Source: SFLA01 sp045595785 (GTDB lineage: Bacteria; Bacillota; Clostridia; Oscillospirales; CAG-382). From it: a stretch of DNA of 64,000 bases. A program made the translations under genes and the position numbers. Numbering within the stretch: position 1 is the first letter of the stretch; every line of letters begins with the position of its first letter. A model generated the notes under the pieces. It saw only the letters and a program-made list of their open reading frames with translations. It searched no databases and was not told the origin of the DNA. Positions 1 through 8,999 of this stretch are shown here, piece by piece. Where the stretch lies: NCBI GenBank assembly GCA_045595785.1, contig JAZOBE010000045.1, positions 62,001 through 126,000 on the forward strand, in the 5' to 3' direction.

Positions 1-821
1 GAACGGTTAATAATGTTCAGCATACAGATACTATCGTTCTTTACGATATTGCGGGTGAAAACTGTCGTAAAGCAAACGATATGGTTCGTTTTTCCCGCTT
101 TGTTGAGCATTCCGATGGCTTAATATTGCTTATCGACCCCAAGCAGCTTGGATTTTTGTCGGATGAAATAGACAATGATGAAGTGGATGCACCTTCTTTG
201 GCATTAAATACCCTGCACTCCGTTCTTGAATCGGAAAACAATAAAAAAAGCGAAATACCTATTGCCGTATGCGTTTCAAAGAGCGATATGTGCGCCGGTA
301 TATTGCCTCCTGTTGCTCAAGAGCAGGTTCAGGTTGCTGATCCTGACCTTAGCGGATTGCCAAAGCAAGAGTTCGATGGAAAAACATTTAATGGGCTTTC
401 TGACGGAATCAAGAATCTTATGTTAAGAAATGCCGGACCAGTTTGTCAGAATCTTCAGACTGAGTATACGAACTATAATTTTTTTGCTGTAAGTGCAATC
501 GGCTGTGCTTGTGCTCCCACTGAACAGGGATATTTTGCGCCGGTAGTAAGGCCGGATCCCAAACGTATAGAAGAGCCTATTTTGTGGCTGTTCAAACAGT
601 TTGGATATATAAAATCCAACACAAAGGTGCAACGACCTTTCCGCATAAAGCATGCAGACAGATATGAGTATAAACATCCTTTGTTCAAAAAACCGCGTCT
701 GGATTTATTGCCTCCCGACTTTGCTGTTTATGAAGAAGACAAAATCAGATCGACTATTTTGGTAAAACGAAGTAACGAATGGATTCCGCTTACTGATGAA
801 TACCGCGCCCTTATAAAATAG
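1..821 (+). CDS. Double-GTPase-like (DO-GTPase) protein, 5' end missing
   Basis: The frame is open from base 3 to the stop at 819-821, so the gene enters from the left edge and the first in-frame ATG (81) is probably internal. A DIAGE motif (DxxG, the G3 switch element, bases 45-59) is followed by a hydrophobic strand ending in LLIDP and then by SKSD, a G4-type (T/N/S)KxD guanine-specificity motif. The P-loop must lie outside the window. This fits the GTPase half of the DO-GTPase families that travel with GAP1 proteins in predicted NTPase-dependent conflict or signalling systems. The next gene is GAP1-like and starts 11 bp downstream behind a GGAGG site, which supports a joint function. Family assignment is by motif and context only. 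Confidence 0.6.
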   Translation, partial: TVNNVQHTDTIVLYDIAGENCRKANDMVRFSRFVEHSDGLILLIDPKQLGFLSDEIDNDEVDAPSLALNTLHSVLESENNKKSEIPIAVCVSKSDMCAGILPPVAQEQVQVADPDLSGLPKQEFDGKTFNGLSDGIKNLMLRNAGPVCQNLQTEYTNYNFFAVSAIGCACAPTEQGYFAPVVRPDPKRIEEPILWLFKQFGYIKSNTKVQRPFRIKHADRYEYKHPLFKKPRLDLLPPDFAVYEEDKIRSTILVKRSNEWIPLTDEYRALIK

Positions 822-832
822 GAGGAGTTATA

Positions 833-3124
833 ATGAAGTTCTATCAAGCTTGTTACGGAAAACCGTCTAACAATTGGGAATTGTTTAATGTTTCTCCAGA
901 TGCATCTGTGCTTCATTCATCAATATTTGAAAAACACGGAAAAGCATGTACCCCGGAGAATATAGGTGTTGAAAATACAGTTAATTCAGATGGCTCTAAT
1001 TTGTGTCTTTACGAAATCATTCCCGACGAAAAGGCAGTTTGTATCCTTCGTGCTCAATATGGAGAACGAGATAATTTCGGCCGCCCCAAAATGTTCGCTC
1101 ACGGATTTGTCTTGGAAGGCGATAATGTACTGTCAGATCCGAGTAGTGTGCTTACTATATCCGATGACAACTTTAATTTCAGCACCGAAGCGACTCGTGT
1201 CCCTCCCGCTGAATTAATAAAGCGCGGAAATTTTTCACTTGACCAAAGCCTCTCGTTCTTGGGAATAGATGCAGTTACACACAATAAATTAATGGCGAGC
1301 ATATATTTGTCGCTGTCCAGCTCTACCGATTTTCCTCTTTATGTGAAATGCAAGAATGATACTCTGAGCGTCAGACACCTGATATATTGTATACTTTCTT
1401 CTCTGCCGTATTCTTTAAGATATCATTTGTCGTTCTCCAACGCAAACAGTTTCCAGAAATCAAGATTCAAGAGCGTAATGTTTGTAGATCGTGTCCCTGG
1501 AAACGAGTATTATTTTTCTCTCGATGACTGTGCTACCAATCTTAATGTCAGTGAGCTTTACGGATCTCCTGAAAAGCACAGAGCATTTAGCTCTTTTGAA
1601 AAATCCGCCGCAGAGTACGATGGATACTGTGCAGAACTGTCTCAAGTTATGTCTAATATCGGATGTCCGTTTAACGCCGGATATGAAGATGTTAATATGG
1701 CAGATCTTATAATGAAGGGTACTGCGGAGGTATCGAACAAAGACGATATTTCCTTAACAAGATATCTTTTGGAGTTACTGACCAAGGTTCCGTATCAAAA
1801 TCTTTTTGTTGATGAATATATTGCAGATGTTCTTAGTATTTTTGATGAAAAGCATATTATTTTAAACGATACCGTGATGAAGCGTGTCATGCATAAGATC
1901 GTTTCCACTCAGTCACAACGGTTAAAAACAGTTGCTCGGAATATCAAGGTGCGCTTTTTGATTCATTATGGATTGACTGAACTGACTAAGTTTTTGAATG
2001 AACAACGAACCAACAGCGACGAAGCTTTTGATAATTGGTGTAATTTGATATTAAGCGCTGATGGTGGCACAGAAGCTATTACAGAGTATTATGAATATGT
2101 GTTAGCCCATTGTTCAGGTTACAGAAAACTGTATAATGCATATGCAGAAGCACACAAACGCGGATTGCTTTCCAAAGGGAAAATATCGCTGGTAGCAAAA
2201 AAACGGCTCTTGGAGATAGCTAAAGAAAATATTACGCCAAAGCATCTGAACGAATTAAAGTTTGCGGATACTGTAGAAGACCTAAAGAATTATTTACAGG
2301 CTCTGTTTTCCTCATCGGCAGCATCTATTTTCCAAGAATATTTTTCTGATATTAAAAAATCGTTTTGGGACGCTTTTCAATTTGAAGATTTTATATTTGC
2401 ACCGCAATGTATCGAAAATTTAATATATCTTAAGGATGAAAGGGAGAATTACGGTTCCGCCGCATCTCGTCTTGTCGATCTTTATAAAACGCTGGGAGAG
2501 TACTATCACAATCGTTTGCCTTTCTCCCGTGTTTCTTTAGCGTTGGATAGAGTTTCTGAAGAAATGATGAAATTCCCAGAGGAATATGTTAAAATTGCCC
2601 CTGTGGTTCAGAATTTTGTACGCAAGGCAGCTGCAAAAGACGTGGATAAGTATTTTGACGTTTGGGTCAAAGTAGCCGCATTCGGAGATCATAATTCAAA
2701 TCCTTTGGAAAAAATGGTTCTGTGGGAGCTCCCTGTTATTTGTAGTGAAGAAGCCTTTATTGCTGATTTTGAAACGAATAACAACACCAAGCACATGCAC
2801 CTGATCATCCTTGATTGGATGATTGGTAGCGATCGCAAGGGTGGAGTAGTGACTACGGTAACAGGCAAGTCTGATGTTGTAAAAGCTATACACAAAGAGG
2901 CAAAGTATATTTCCGATTACAAAAAGCAGGTTGCTGCTCAGGAGAAAATTCGAGAAAAAGAACAGCGAAAAGCTGAGAAAAAGAAAAATGCTGAGCCTCA
3001 GGAAGAACTTAAACTCAGCGATACCAAGCAGGCAAAAACTGACAAACAGTTTTTCGAAGACTTAGATGAAAGCAATTCTCGAAAGAAAGGCTTGTTTGGA
3101 TTCTTTGAAAAAAAGAAAAAATAA
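833..3124 (+). CDS. GTPase-associated protein 1-like (GAP1-N2 type)
   Basis: A 763-residue soluble protein with no signal peptide or membrane segment. The first ~140 residues (YQACYGKP start; RAQYGERDNFGRP and FAHGFVLEGD motifs) resemble the GAP1 N-terminal domain type 2 found beside DO-GTPases. The middle is all-alpha and unassigned. The C-terminal ~70 residues are a charged Lys/Glu tail ending in a Lys-rich cluster, which may be a membrane or nucleic-acid contact. GGAGGAG precedes the ATG, and the gene is tightly linked to the GTPase upstream and the kinase-like gene downstream. It probably controls or scaffolds the GTPase; this is inferred from pairing, since no catalytic motif is visible. 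Confidence 0.6.
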   Translation: MKFYQACYGKPSNNWELFNVSPDASVLHSSIFEKHGKACTPENIGVENTVNSDGSNLCLYEIIPDEKAVCILRAQYGERDNFGRPKMFAHGFVLEGDNVLSDPSSVLTISDDNFNFSTEATRVPPAELIKRGNFSLDQSLSFLGIDAVTHNKLMASIYLSLSSSTDFPLYVKCKNDTLSVRHLIYCILSSLPYSLRYHLSFSNANSFQKSRFKSVMFVDRVPGNEYYFSLDDCATNLNVSELYGSPEKHRAFSSFEKSAAEYDGYCAELSQVMSNIGCPFNAGYEDVNMADLIMKGTAEVSNKDDISLTRYLLELLTKVPYQNLFVDEYIADVLSIFDEKHIILNDTVMKRVMHKIVSTQSQRLKTVARNIKVRFLIHYGLTELTKFLNEQRTNSDEAFDNWCNLILSADGGTEAITEYYEYVLAHCSGYRKLYNAYAEAHKRGLLSKGKISLVAKKRLLEIAKENITPKHLNELKFADTVEDLKNYLQALFSSSAASIFQEYFSDIKKSFWDAFQFEDFIFAPQCIENLIYLKDERENYGSAASRLVDLYKTLGEYYHNRLPFSRVSLALDRVSEEMMKFPEEYVKIAPVVQNFVRKAAAKDVDKYFDVWVKVAAFGDHNSNPLEKMVLWELPVICSEEAFIADFETNNNTKHMHLIILDWMIGSDRKGGVVTTVTGKSDVVKAIHKEAKYISDYKKQVAAQEKIREKEQRKAEKKKNAEPQEELKLSDTKQAKTDKQFFEDLDESNSRKKGLFGFFEKKKK

Positions 3125-3141
3125 GATAAGGAGAATCTCTT

Positions 3142-4116
3142 ATGGGAGCCGATGCAAACACGCAAATGTTGTTCAGTTGTTTGAACGGATATAACATATA
3201 CATTCCTTCCAAACACGATTCCTCCGGCATGTCTCATTTATTGAGTAATGATGATGTTACAATCAGACCTGTGCCGGAGCTGAACCCGGATTCGGTTAAC
3301 GAAAAATGGAGATACTTTGTAGAAAATCCTGTTGATATAAGCAATGTTTTGTGGCCGATTGATATTGTGGATTTACCGGACGGGGTGCTCGGTCTTGTTT
3401 TTCGGAAACGTGCATTGCCGAAATTAGAGCCATTGAAAAACTTATTATACAACAGCCCTCTTTTGTCATGGAAAAAGAACGATATTAAGGAAATAACTTC
3501 AAATTTGTTATTAACCTTTTCGGATATGCATGAAAACGGATATGCGTACCATTCTTTTGATGTAGAGCATATTTACTTTGCTCGCAACAATAGTAAGGTG
3601 TTTTTCGATTTTTCCCTCGGAATAGACAGACATTATGACAATAGTGTTGCTGAAGCAACAGTGGATTTTAACTCAGTATCAATTGAGTTTTTACCGCCGT
3701 GGCGTTCTTTCGAGAACAAGAATATGTTATCGCTGGTTGATGATTATTACTCTATTTCCGCACTGATTTTCAGGCTTTTAATTGGCAGAATGCCATATCA
3801 GGGTCGTGTTATGGACGGACAGGGCGATATGATGGATTTATTGCGAGATGTTGATCCTGCGGATCATTATCGTATGTTTGAGCATTATCACGCTAATCCA
3901 ATTTTTATTTTTGATCCCAATGATAAACGTAATTCTATCGGACTTTATACTCATGAAGAAAAAACCGTCGATTTGTGGGAAGATCTTCCTGATAAGATCA
4001 AGCAAATGTTTATCGAGACCTTTTCGCTTAATAACGTTTCGGCACCACAATCGAAAAAAATGCTGTACAAGCCTTCAGAGTGGTATAAGGCTTTGAAAGA
4101 AAATGGCGTAATATAG
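3142..4116 (+). CDS. Degenerate protein-kinase-fold protein (likely pseudokinase)
   Basis: A 324-residue protein whose middle follows the C-lobe of a Ser/Thr kinase. MHENGYAYHSFDVEHIYF stands where the catalytic loop HRDxKxxN would be, FDFSLG replaces the DFG segment, an LPPWRS stretch sits where APE is expected, and VDDYYSISALIFRLLIGRMPYQG matches the conserved alpha-F region. The HRD Arg, the loop Asn and the DFG Gly are not conserved, and no clear Gly-rich loop is seen at the N-terminus. Catalysis is therefore doubtful and a scaffold role more likely. There is no membrane segment. AAGGAGAA precedes the ATG. It lies between the GAP1 gene and a Sel1 gene, probably in one operon. Confidence 0.6.
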   Translation: MGADANTQMLFSCLNGYNIYIPSKHDSSGMSHLLSNDDVTIRPVPELNPDSVNEKWRYFVENPVDISNVLWPIDIVDLPDGVLGLVFRKRALPKLEPLKNLLYNSPLLSWKKNDIKEITSNLLLTFSDMHENGYAYHSFDVEHIYFARNNSKVFFDFSLGIDRHYDNSVAEATVDFNSVSIEFLPPWRSFENKNMLSLVDDYYSISALIFRLLIGRMPYQGRVMDGQGDMMDLLRDVDPADHYRMFEHYHANPIFIFDPNDKRNSIGLYTHEEKTVDLWEDLPDKIKQMFIETFSLNNVSAPQSKKMLYKPSEWYKALKENGVI

Positions 4117-4134
4117 GTGACAAGGGGTGTTATT

Positions 4135-5148
4135 TTGAAAAAAGATAATAAATATTTGGCAGTTGGTGAATTGCTACGAGAGATAATCCGAGAAAGCGGA
4201 CCTCAAATATTAAAGGATATTTCCGCGCTGGAAACGGCGTTGAACGAGAAAAAGTGCAACACCACTGTTACTTATCAATTATTGTTGATGTTGAGTTCAT
4301 CGAACGTCGCCAGATATATTCCGCAACAATCAACCGGAATTAGCATGATTGATATCAACAATATAATTGTTTACACAGAAAAAGAAACCGGTTTGAGCAG
4401 GACTACCGTAAAGGGATTACTTTCGGCGGTATTGTACGGCTTATCTATACCTACCGATATAGCGAGCGTAACTATTCCGGATGCTGACGGATATGTTTTG
4501 CGAGATGTAGCGTTGGTAAATTTCGAGAATTATCAAGACGATGTTGATGTTCTTAACGAGGCGTTAATCGAAAGAGATGAGGATTTGATAGCAAAGTATG
4601 CCGACAAGCTTGAACTGATGGTAAACGCGGGTCATCCGGAAGCGCTTTATATTAAAGGTGTTTGTTGTTTATACGGAATTGCTACTGTTGAAGATTCGAA
4701 AAAAGCAAAGAAATATTTACTTGCCGCATATCACAGCGGTTGCACCCGTGCCGGAGCGATGCTTGGTGATATCAGCTATAACAAAGGCTTTTTATCAAAC
4801 ACGAAGACCTTTAACTATTATACTGCTTTGGGTGCGATTGCACTTAATGACGAACGTAAGAATAGAGTTAAGGCGTTAATGCATCAAAAAACGTGCAATA
4901 AAAAGACCATTATTTCTACTATTGTTTTGCTGTTGGCTGCTGCATTGTTCAGCTTTTTGTGCGGAAGTGGGATTCTTTCTGTAAACGGTTCAATGCGTGT
5001 GGGGATGATAATAACACCTGTGATTTTGAATTTGGGTGTTTTGATATCCGGAATAGTTTTGTCAATCAAATATAAATATGACAATGTTAAGTGGATGCTT
5101 CCTGCTATTATTGCAATCACAATGTTGTTTGCCGCAATGTCACTGTAG
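4135..5148 (+). CDS. Sel1-like repeat membrane protein
   Basis: The start is taken as TTG 4135, because AAGGGG (4122-4126) sits 8-9 bases before it; GTG 4117 in the same frame abuts the previous stop and has no Shine-Dalgarno site of its own. The N-terminal half is helical. A Sel1-like region follows around residues 155-215 (HPEALYIKGVCCLYG, then TRAGAMLGDISYNKG), and three hydrophobic helices form the C-terminus. It is probably a membrane-tethered protein-interaction scaffold. The next gene begins 15 bp downstream behind a GGAGAGGGGG site, so they are likely co-transcribed. No enzymatic motif is visible. Confidence 0.6.
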   Translation: MKKDNKYLAVGELLREIIRESGPQILKDISALETALNEKKCNTTVTYQLLLMLSSSNVARYIPQQSTGISMIDINNIIVYTEKETGLSRTTVKGLLSAVLYGLSIPTDIASVTIPDADGYVLRDVALVNFENYQDDVDVLNEALIERDEDLIAKYADKLELMVNAGHPEALYIKGVCCLYGIATVEDSKKAKKYLLAAYHSGCTRAGAMLGDISYNKGFLSNTKTFNYYTALGAIALNDERKNRVKALMHQKTCNKKTIISTIVLLLAAALFSFLCGSGILSVNGSMRVGMIITPVILNLGVLISGIVLSIKYKYDNVKWMLPAIIAITMLFAAMSL

Positions 5149-5163
5149 GAGAGGGGGATAAGA

Positions 5164-6957
5164 ATGAAAGATAAAAAAATAGAAAGTGTTTTGTCCACTT
5201 TGTGTTTTTCATTGTTTAACGTTTTCTTCCTTATGCAGCATTTTTCTCTTTGGGGTTGCATTTATACGTTGTTAACGATCGCTTATTATATCGTCAGAAT
5301 TAATGTTGTAGGTGGAAAACATGGGCATTATGGCGTTTCCGAATGGTTGGGAACTTATTTTGGTGCGATGTTTGCCAATTTTATTCTTGCATATGGGTTT
5401 GAATTAAATGTATTTGAATTCCTGCCGCAAATAGGCGAAAACCATATGCAATACGGCATTGTATCGATAATCGTTTTAGCAATAGGGTTATTAATAATCA
5501 AATTGTTTGATAAATTCGGCCAGTATGTGTCCAAGGTCCAGTTTTGGATAAAGAATATATTGCTGGGAATTTTAGCATGTGTAATTTCCTCGTTGTTTGT
5601 CAACTGGGATTTGGCTGCTTTAGTGGTGTTTGTTTATACAATAGTTTTCCTTGGAATTTTTGTCGATTTCATTGGCAGAAAAAATAACGAAACAACCAGG
5701 GGCTTTTATGCAGCACGTATGATATTGATGCTTTTCATAGTATTGAGTGCATTTTACAGTGAATTAGCAGTCAGTGTTGTGGACGTTTTTTATAATATAG
5801 TCGCTTTTGACTACGCACCGTGGTACTACTATATAGGCGTTTTGTTTGTACTGATCACTTGTGCAGTACATTCATATTTGTGTAGAAGCGAAGACGAATC
5901 CTTTGATTCCCGTAATTTGAGAGTATATTGTGCATTAATATTTGCAGTAGTTGCGTTGTTGGTATTTACTGCCTTTTATACTACTTTCACACTGGTCTTT
6001 GTGTTAGAGTATCTGGTCATTAATATGCTGTTCTTGTTCCCGATAATAGACGATCGATGGGTTTCTTTGTTTAATGTGGATGTATCAACGTTAACATTAA
6101 AATATGTTGTTCTGTTAATAATGTCATTGCTGTTGCCAATCGCATTTTTCTACGGTTGGATATTGCAAATGGCGGTTGTATTTATAGCTGTTATCGGCAT
6201 TTTTATAATGGAATTTGTGGTTTCCACGAGAATTACAGGAAACAGGTCTGTTCTGAAAGAACCGTTCTTTTGGCATTATGCTCTTTTGACCATTACAATT
6301 TTGTCATTAGTATGCGCGTTCCTCGAATGTAATAATTGGGTCGTGTATGTATCTGTATTGCTGTCTTATATTGTTTCGATGATTGCTTTGATAACCGTAG
6401 AGCACAAAAATATACTTCAGCCAAAGGCCCATATTATTCTGAAGAGCGTAATTATAGCTTTTGGTGCTATATTTATGATATGTGCAGTCAATCAAACCAA
6501 TATTGATGTGTCTGCCACTATCGTCGATACCGATGAGACTACTCCTGATATAATAGCTATTGACATTCAGGCAAACGAGAACTCATTTTCAGGCGTTTGC
6601 GCTATGCTTGAACCGGGGGAGGATTTGTTCGATATTTCAAAAGTCTATGATATCAGCGATGACGATTATAACGACGCCACTTTCTTGCTGAAAAACGGAA
6701 TTGTAATTGTCTCATTGACTGACACCAATGGGACGAAGACGATATATTATAAATGGTTTTTCTCCAAAGAATGCTATGAAAAAGTAATAGTCGGCAGGTG
6801 TGATAATGATATAGGCTTCGAGGGAAGCAAAGGCGAAGTTATATCCGATCAGTATTTTGATGAGGATTATGATGTTTCAGAAGAAGTTTCTGATTATGTT
6901 GAGGATTCGTCCTTGAATGACGGTTTTGACTCGTCACAGTCAGGTGGCAATTATTAA
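5164..6957 (+). CDS. Polytopic membrane protein of unknown function with acidic C-terminal domain
   Basis: A 597-residue protein with about twelve strongly hydrophobic helices through residue ~450, followed by a ~145-residue hydrophilic tail rich in Asp, Glu and Ser that probably lies outside the membrane. No transporter or enzyme signature is recognised. It sits in the operon with the GTPase, GAP1 and kinase-like genes and just upstream of a lipoprotein gene. It could be the membrane component of that system, or stand in for the missing EsaA/EssA/EssB-type membrane parts of the T7SS downstream. Both roles are inferred from position only. Confidence 0.5.
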   Translation: MKDKKIESVLSTLCFSLFNVFFLMQHFSLWGCIYTLLTIAYYIVRINVVGGKHGHYGVSEWLGTYFGAMFANFILAYGFELNVFEFLPQIGENHMQYGIVSIIVLAIGLLIIKLFDKFGQYVSKVQFWIKNILLGILACVISSLFVNWDLAALVVFVYTIVFLGIFVDFIGRKNNETTRGFYAARMILMLFIVLSAFYSELAVSVVDVFYNIVAFDYAPWYYYIGVLFVLITCAVHSYLCRSEDESFDSRNLRVYCALIFAVVALLVFTAFYTTFTLVFVLEYLVINMLFLFPIIDDRWVSLFNVDVSTLTLKYVVLLIMSLLLPIAFFYGWILQMAVVFIAVIGIFIMEFVVSTRITGNRSVLKEPFFWHYALLTITILSLVCAFLECNNWVVYVSVLLSYIVSMIALITVEHKNILQPKAHIILKSVIIAFGAIFMICAVNQTNIDVSATIVDTDETTPDIIAIDIQANENSFSGVCAMLEPGEDLFDISKVYDISDDDYNDATFLLKNGIVIVSLTDTNGTKTIYYKWFFSKECYEKVIVGRCDNDIGFEGSKGEVISDQYFDEDYDVSEEVSDYVEDSSLNDGFDSSQSGGNY

Positions 6958-6993
6958 TACCATTACCGGTCAATTGTTATATCGAGGTTGTGT

Positions 6994-8112
6994 ATGAAGA
7001 AAAAAGTTTATGCCATATTATGTTTGTTCATACTTATGGCGAGCCTTTGCGGCTGTTCTTTTCATCAGCAAAAGAGTATTTCTGAATTTGCAAAAGGCGA
7101 AGGTGTATATATAGCTTATAATCAGTTAAGCGCTTCCGAAAAAGAGATATACGATAAGATTTTAACTCGGCTTGTTGCCGGCGAAACGTATTTTTGGTGT
7201 GAGGCTGATTATTTAGCAGAAGGCAACTCAATTGAATCAGTTGAGCATGCAATTACGGCTATATATAATGACCGTCCGGAGTTTTTTTGGCTTGAAGCTT
7301 CACTTGGCAATATAACGTATATCGATTCTAAGCAGGACGCTATATCTGTGGTTGCAGGTCTTCGGTATTACTATGAACATAATCTTACAAAGTTGGACGA
7401 AGACAAAGTTAGTTTTGCCGAAGCTGTTAACAATATCGTGAATCAGGCAATGGCTTTCCCGGATACATTTTCTCGCGTGGAATATGTGTACGAATATTTG
7501 TGCAGTAATGTAACTTGCGGCGATGATGTATATTATAATTCAGGCTACAAATCCGGTGAAGTGTATGATTGTATTGTTAATAATACAACCAATCTGAAAG
7601 GGTGCGCCAAAGCGTTTCAATTAATTATGCAACGACTTGGTATCCCTTGCGCAACTGTGGAGGGGTATACAAAAGCCCGTCACCTATCAACTTGGAATTA
7701 TCTTTTGATTGATGGCGACTATTATTATGTGGCTTTTGATTCGTTAATTTCCCGTAAGCATAGTGTTGGCGTTTCTCACGAGTATTTTTTGATTGATGAG
7801 AAAACGCTTTTGGACACTCATGTTTTAACTGCCGAACATCCACACCCGTCTTGCAACGGATATAAAATGAATTATTTCTTCGTTAAAGATGCGTACATAT
7901 CTGAATATTCGTTTGAGTCGATGGGCGAATATATTAACCAAGCGAACGATATGTCATACATTGAAGTTCGCTTTACTTCAAAAAAAGAATTGCAAAAAGC
8001 TTATTCCGATCTAGTTGAAGAAGAGAGAGCATTGGAGCTTCCCGGCTTTGAAAGAGGCTTTACCTATTCTGTAAGCTTATCCGGATATGTGCTGAGAATT
8101 GCAAGTAAATAA
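6994..8112 (+). CDS. Transglutaminase-fold lipoprotein
   Basis: ATG 6994 is chosen over TTG 6988 because GAGG lies at 6984-6987 and the product then begins MKKK. A lipoprotein signal peptide ends in a LCGC lipobox. The C-terminal half carries the transglutaminase/protease-like triad: Cys204 in KGCAKAF, His230 in ARHLSTW and Asp249 in YVAFDS. Members of this superfamily act as cysteine proteases, cross-linkers or inactive binding domains at the cell surface. The protein would be anchored on the outer face of the membrane. It is the last gene before a strong terminator and follows the membrane protein gene by about 35 bp. Confidence 0.7.
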   Translation: MKKKVYAILCLFILMASLCGCSFHQQKSISEFAKGEGVYIAYNQLSASEKEIYDKILTRLVAGETYFWCEADYLAEGNSIESVEHAITAIYNDRPEFFWLEASLGNITYIDSKQDAISVVAGLRYYYEHNLTKLDEDKVSFAEAVNNIVNQAMAFPDTFSRVEYVYEYLCSNVTCGDDVYYNSGYKSGEVYDCIVNNTTNLKGCAKAFQLIMQRLGIPCATVEGYTKARHLSTWNYLLIDGDYYYVAFDSLISRKHSVGVSHEYFLIDEKTLLDTHVLTAEHPHPSCNGYKMNYFFVKDAYISEYSFESMGEYINQANDMSYIEVRFTSKKELQKAYSDLVEEERALELPGFERGFTYSVSLSGYVLRIASK

Positions 8113-8125
8113 TATTTTCAACAAA

Positions 8126-8165
8126 AAACAGAACGCAATAAAACATTGCGTTCTGTTTGTTTTTA
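8126..8165. terminator. Bidirectional intrinsic terminator
   Basis: A perfect 12-bp stem (8128-8139 with 8145-8156) with a five-base loop is followed by a T-rich run on the plus strand and preceded by an A run that serves the minus strand. It separates convergent genes ending at 8112 and 8191. Confidence 0.9.
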
Positions 8166-8190
8166 GTATAGAATTATTGCCTGTTTTTCG

Positions 8191-8865
8191 TTAATTTCCC
8201 GAAGGAATATAGGGTCTTATCGCGCCTGCAACGGTAACGATAGGCATTGTCTGCAGCCAAACCTTACCGGGTCCGGTAAGCACGGTGTGGAACAGTCCCT
8301 CACCGCCGAACAGCACGTTCTTCACGCCGGGCACTCTTTGAATATCCATTGCAACAGTGGAATCAAAGGCTGCCACATTGCCGGTGTCAACAATAATCTT
8401 TTCACCGGGGGCGAGGTCATATTCAGCCAATTCGCCGTCTATTTCTATAAATGCCATTCCTTTTCCGGAAAGCTTTTGCATAATAAAGCCCTGACCGCCG
8501 AAAAAGCCTGCGCCCAGCTTTTTGTTAAAGTGAACGGAGAGGTTAACACTGCTTTCGGATGCAAGGAAAGAATTTTTCTGTGCAACCAGCGTTCTGTTTT
8601 CGTTTATCTCAACTGCAAGAATTTTTCCGGGGAAGCTGGAACCGAAGGTAACCATTCCGTCCCCTATAGCGGTAAATACGTTGTGGAAAATACTCTCACC
8701 GGTAAACGCTTTGGAAAACATTTTGCCGACACCGCCGCCAACCGTCTCCATTTTCATATTAGGTGTCATCCACGCCATGGAGCCCTTTTCGGTTATCATT
8801 TTTTCGCCGTCTTTAAGGTTGCATTCAACTACGGGGAAGGATCCGCCTTTGATTTCGTATGTCAT
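8191..8865 (-). CDS. AIM24/TIGR00266-family protein
   Basis: The start is ATG at 8865, with AGGAGG just upstream (8873-8880 on the plus strand). The 224-residue product has the repeated beta-strand pattern of the AIM24/TIGR00266 family (MTYEIKGGSFPVVECNLKDGE start, FFGGQGFIMQKLSGKG middle, FGGEGLF and TGPGKVWLQT near the end). Family members form beta-rich trimers of unclear cellular function; some are mitochondrial, while bacterial ones are cytoplasmic or membrane-associated. No signal peptide is seen. It is a monocistronic gene with its own promoter, divergent from the DUF4855-like gene. Confidence 0.8.
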   Translation of the reverse strand: MTYEIKGGSFPVVECNLKDGEKMITEKGSMAWMTPNMKMETVGGGVGKMFSKAFTGESIFHNVFTAIGDGMVTFGSSFPGKILAVEINENRTLVAQKNSFLASESSVNLSVHFNKKLGAGFFGGQGFIMQKLSGKGMAFIEIDGELAEYDLAPGEKIIVDTGNVAAFDSTVAMDIQRVPGVKNVLFGGEGLFHTVLTGPGKVWLQTMPIVTVAGAIRPYIPSGN

Positions 8866-8897
8866 ATATGTATTCCTCCTTATACTTTTGTAATAAC

Positions 8898-8926
8898 AGT
8901 ATACACTAAATAACAATATATGTCCA
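8898..8926 (-). promoter_or_regulatory. Promoter for the AIM24-like gene
   Basis: On the minus strand, TGGACA (8926-8921) and TATACT (8903-8898) are separated by 17 bp, about 35 bp before the start codon. Confidence 0.6.
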
Positions 8927-8933
8927 GTACATA

Positions 8934-8961
8934 TTGACATAATTTTTCAAAATGGTATAAT
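8934..8961 (+). promoter_or_regulatory. Promoter for the DUF4855-like gene
   Basis: TTGACA (8934-8939) and TATAAT (8956-8961), 16 bp apart, precede the ATG at 9000. It is divergent from and adjacent to the minus-strand promoter. Confidence 0.75.
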
Positions 8962-8999
8962 ATTATAGAATAAATATACATTCCGCAAGGAGAACGGCT

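Noticed and set aside
3142..4116. EssB/YukC homologue (also a pseudokinase fold)
   Set aside because: EssB has a membrane helix after its pseudokinase domain and a C-terminal extracellular part; this protein has neither.
8287..8913. Plus-strand open frame of 208 codons
   Set aside because: It is the shadow of the AIM24-like gene on the minus strand and covers that gene's promoter and ribosome site.
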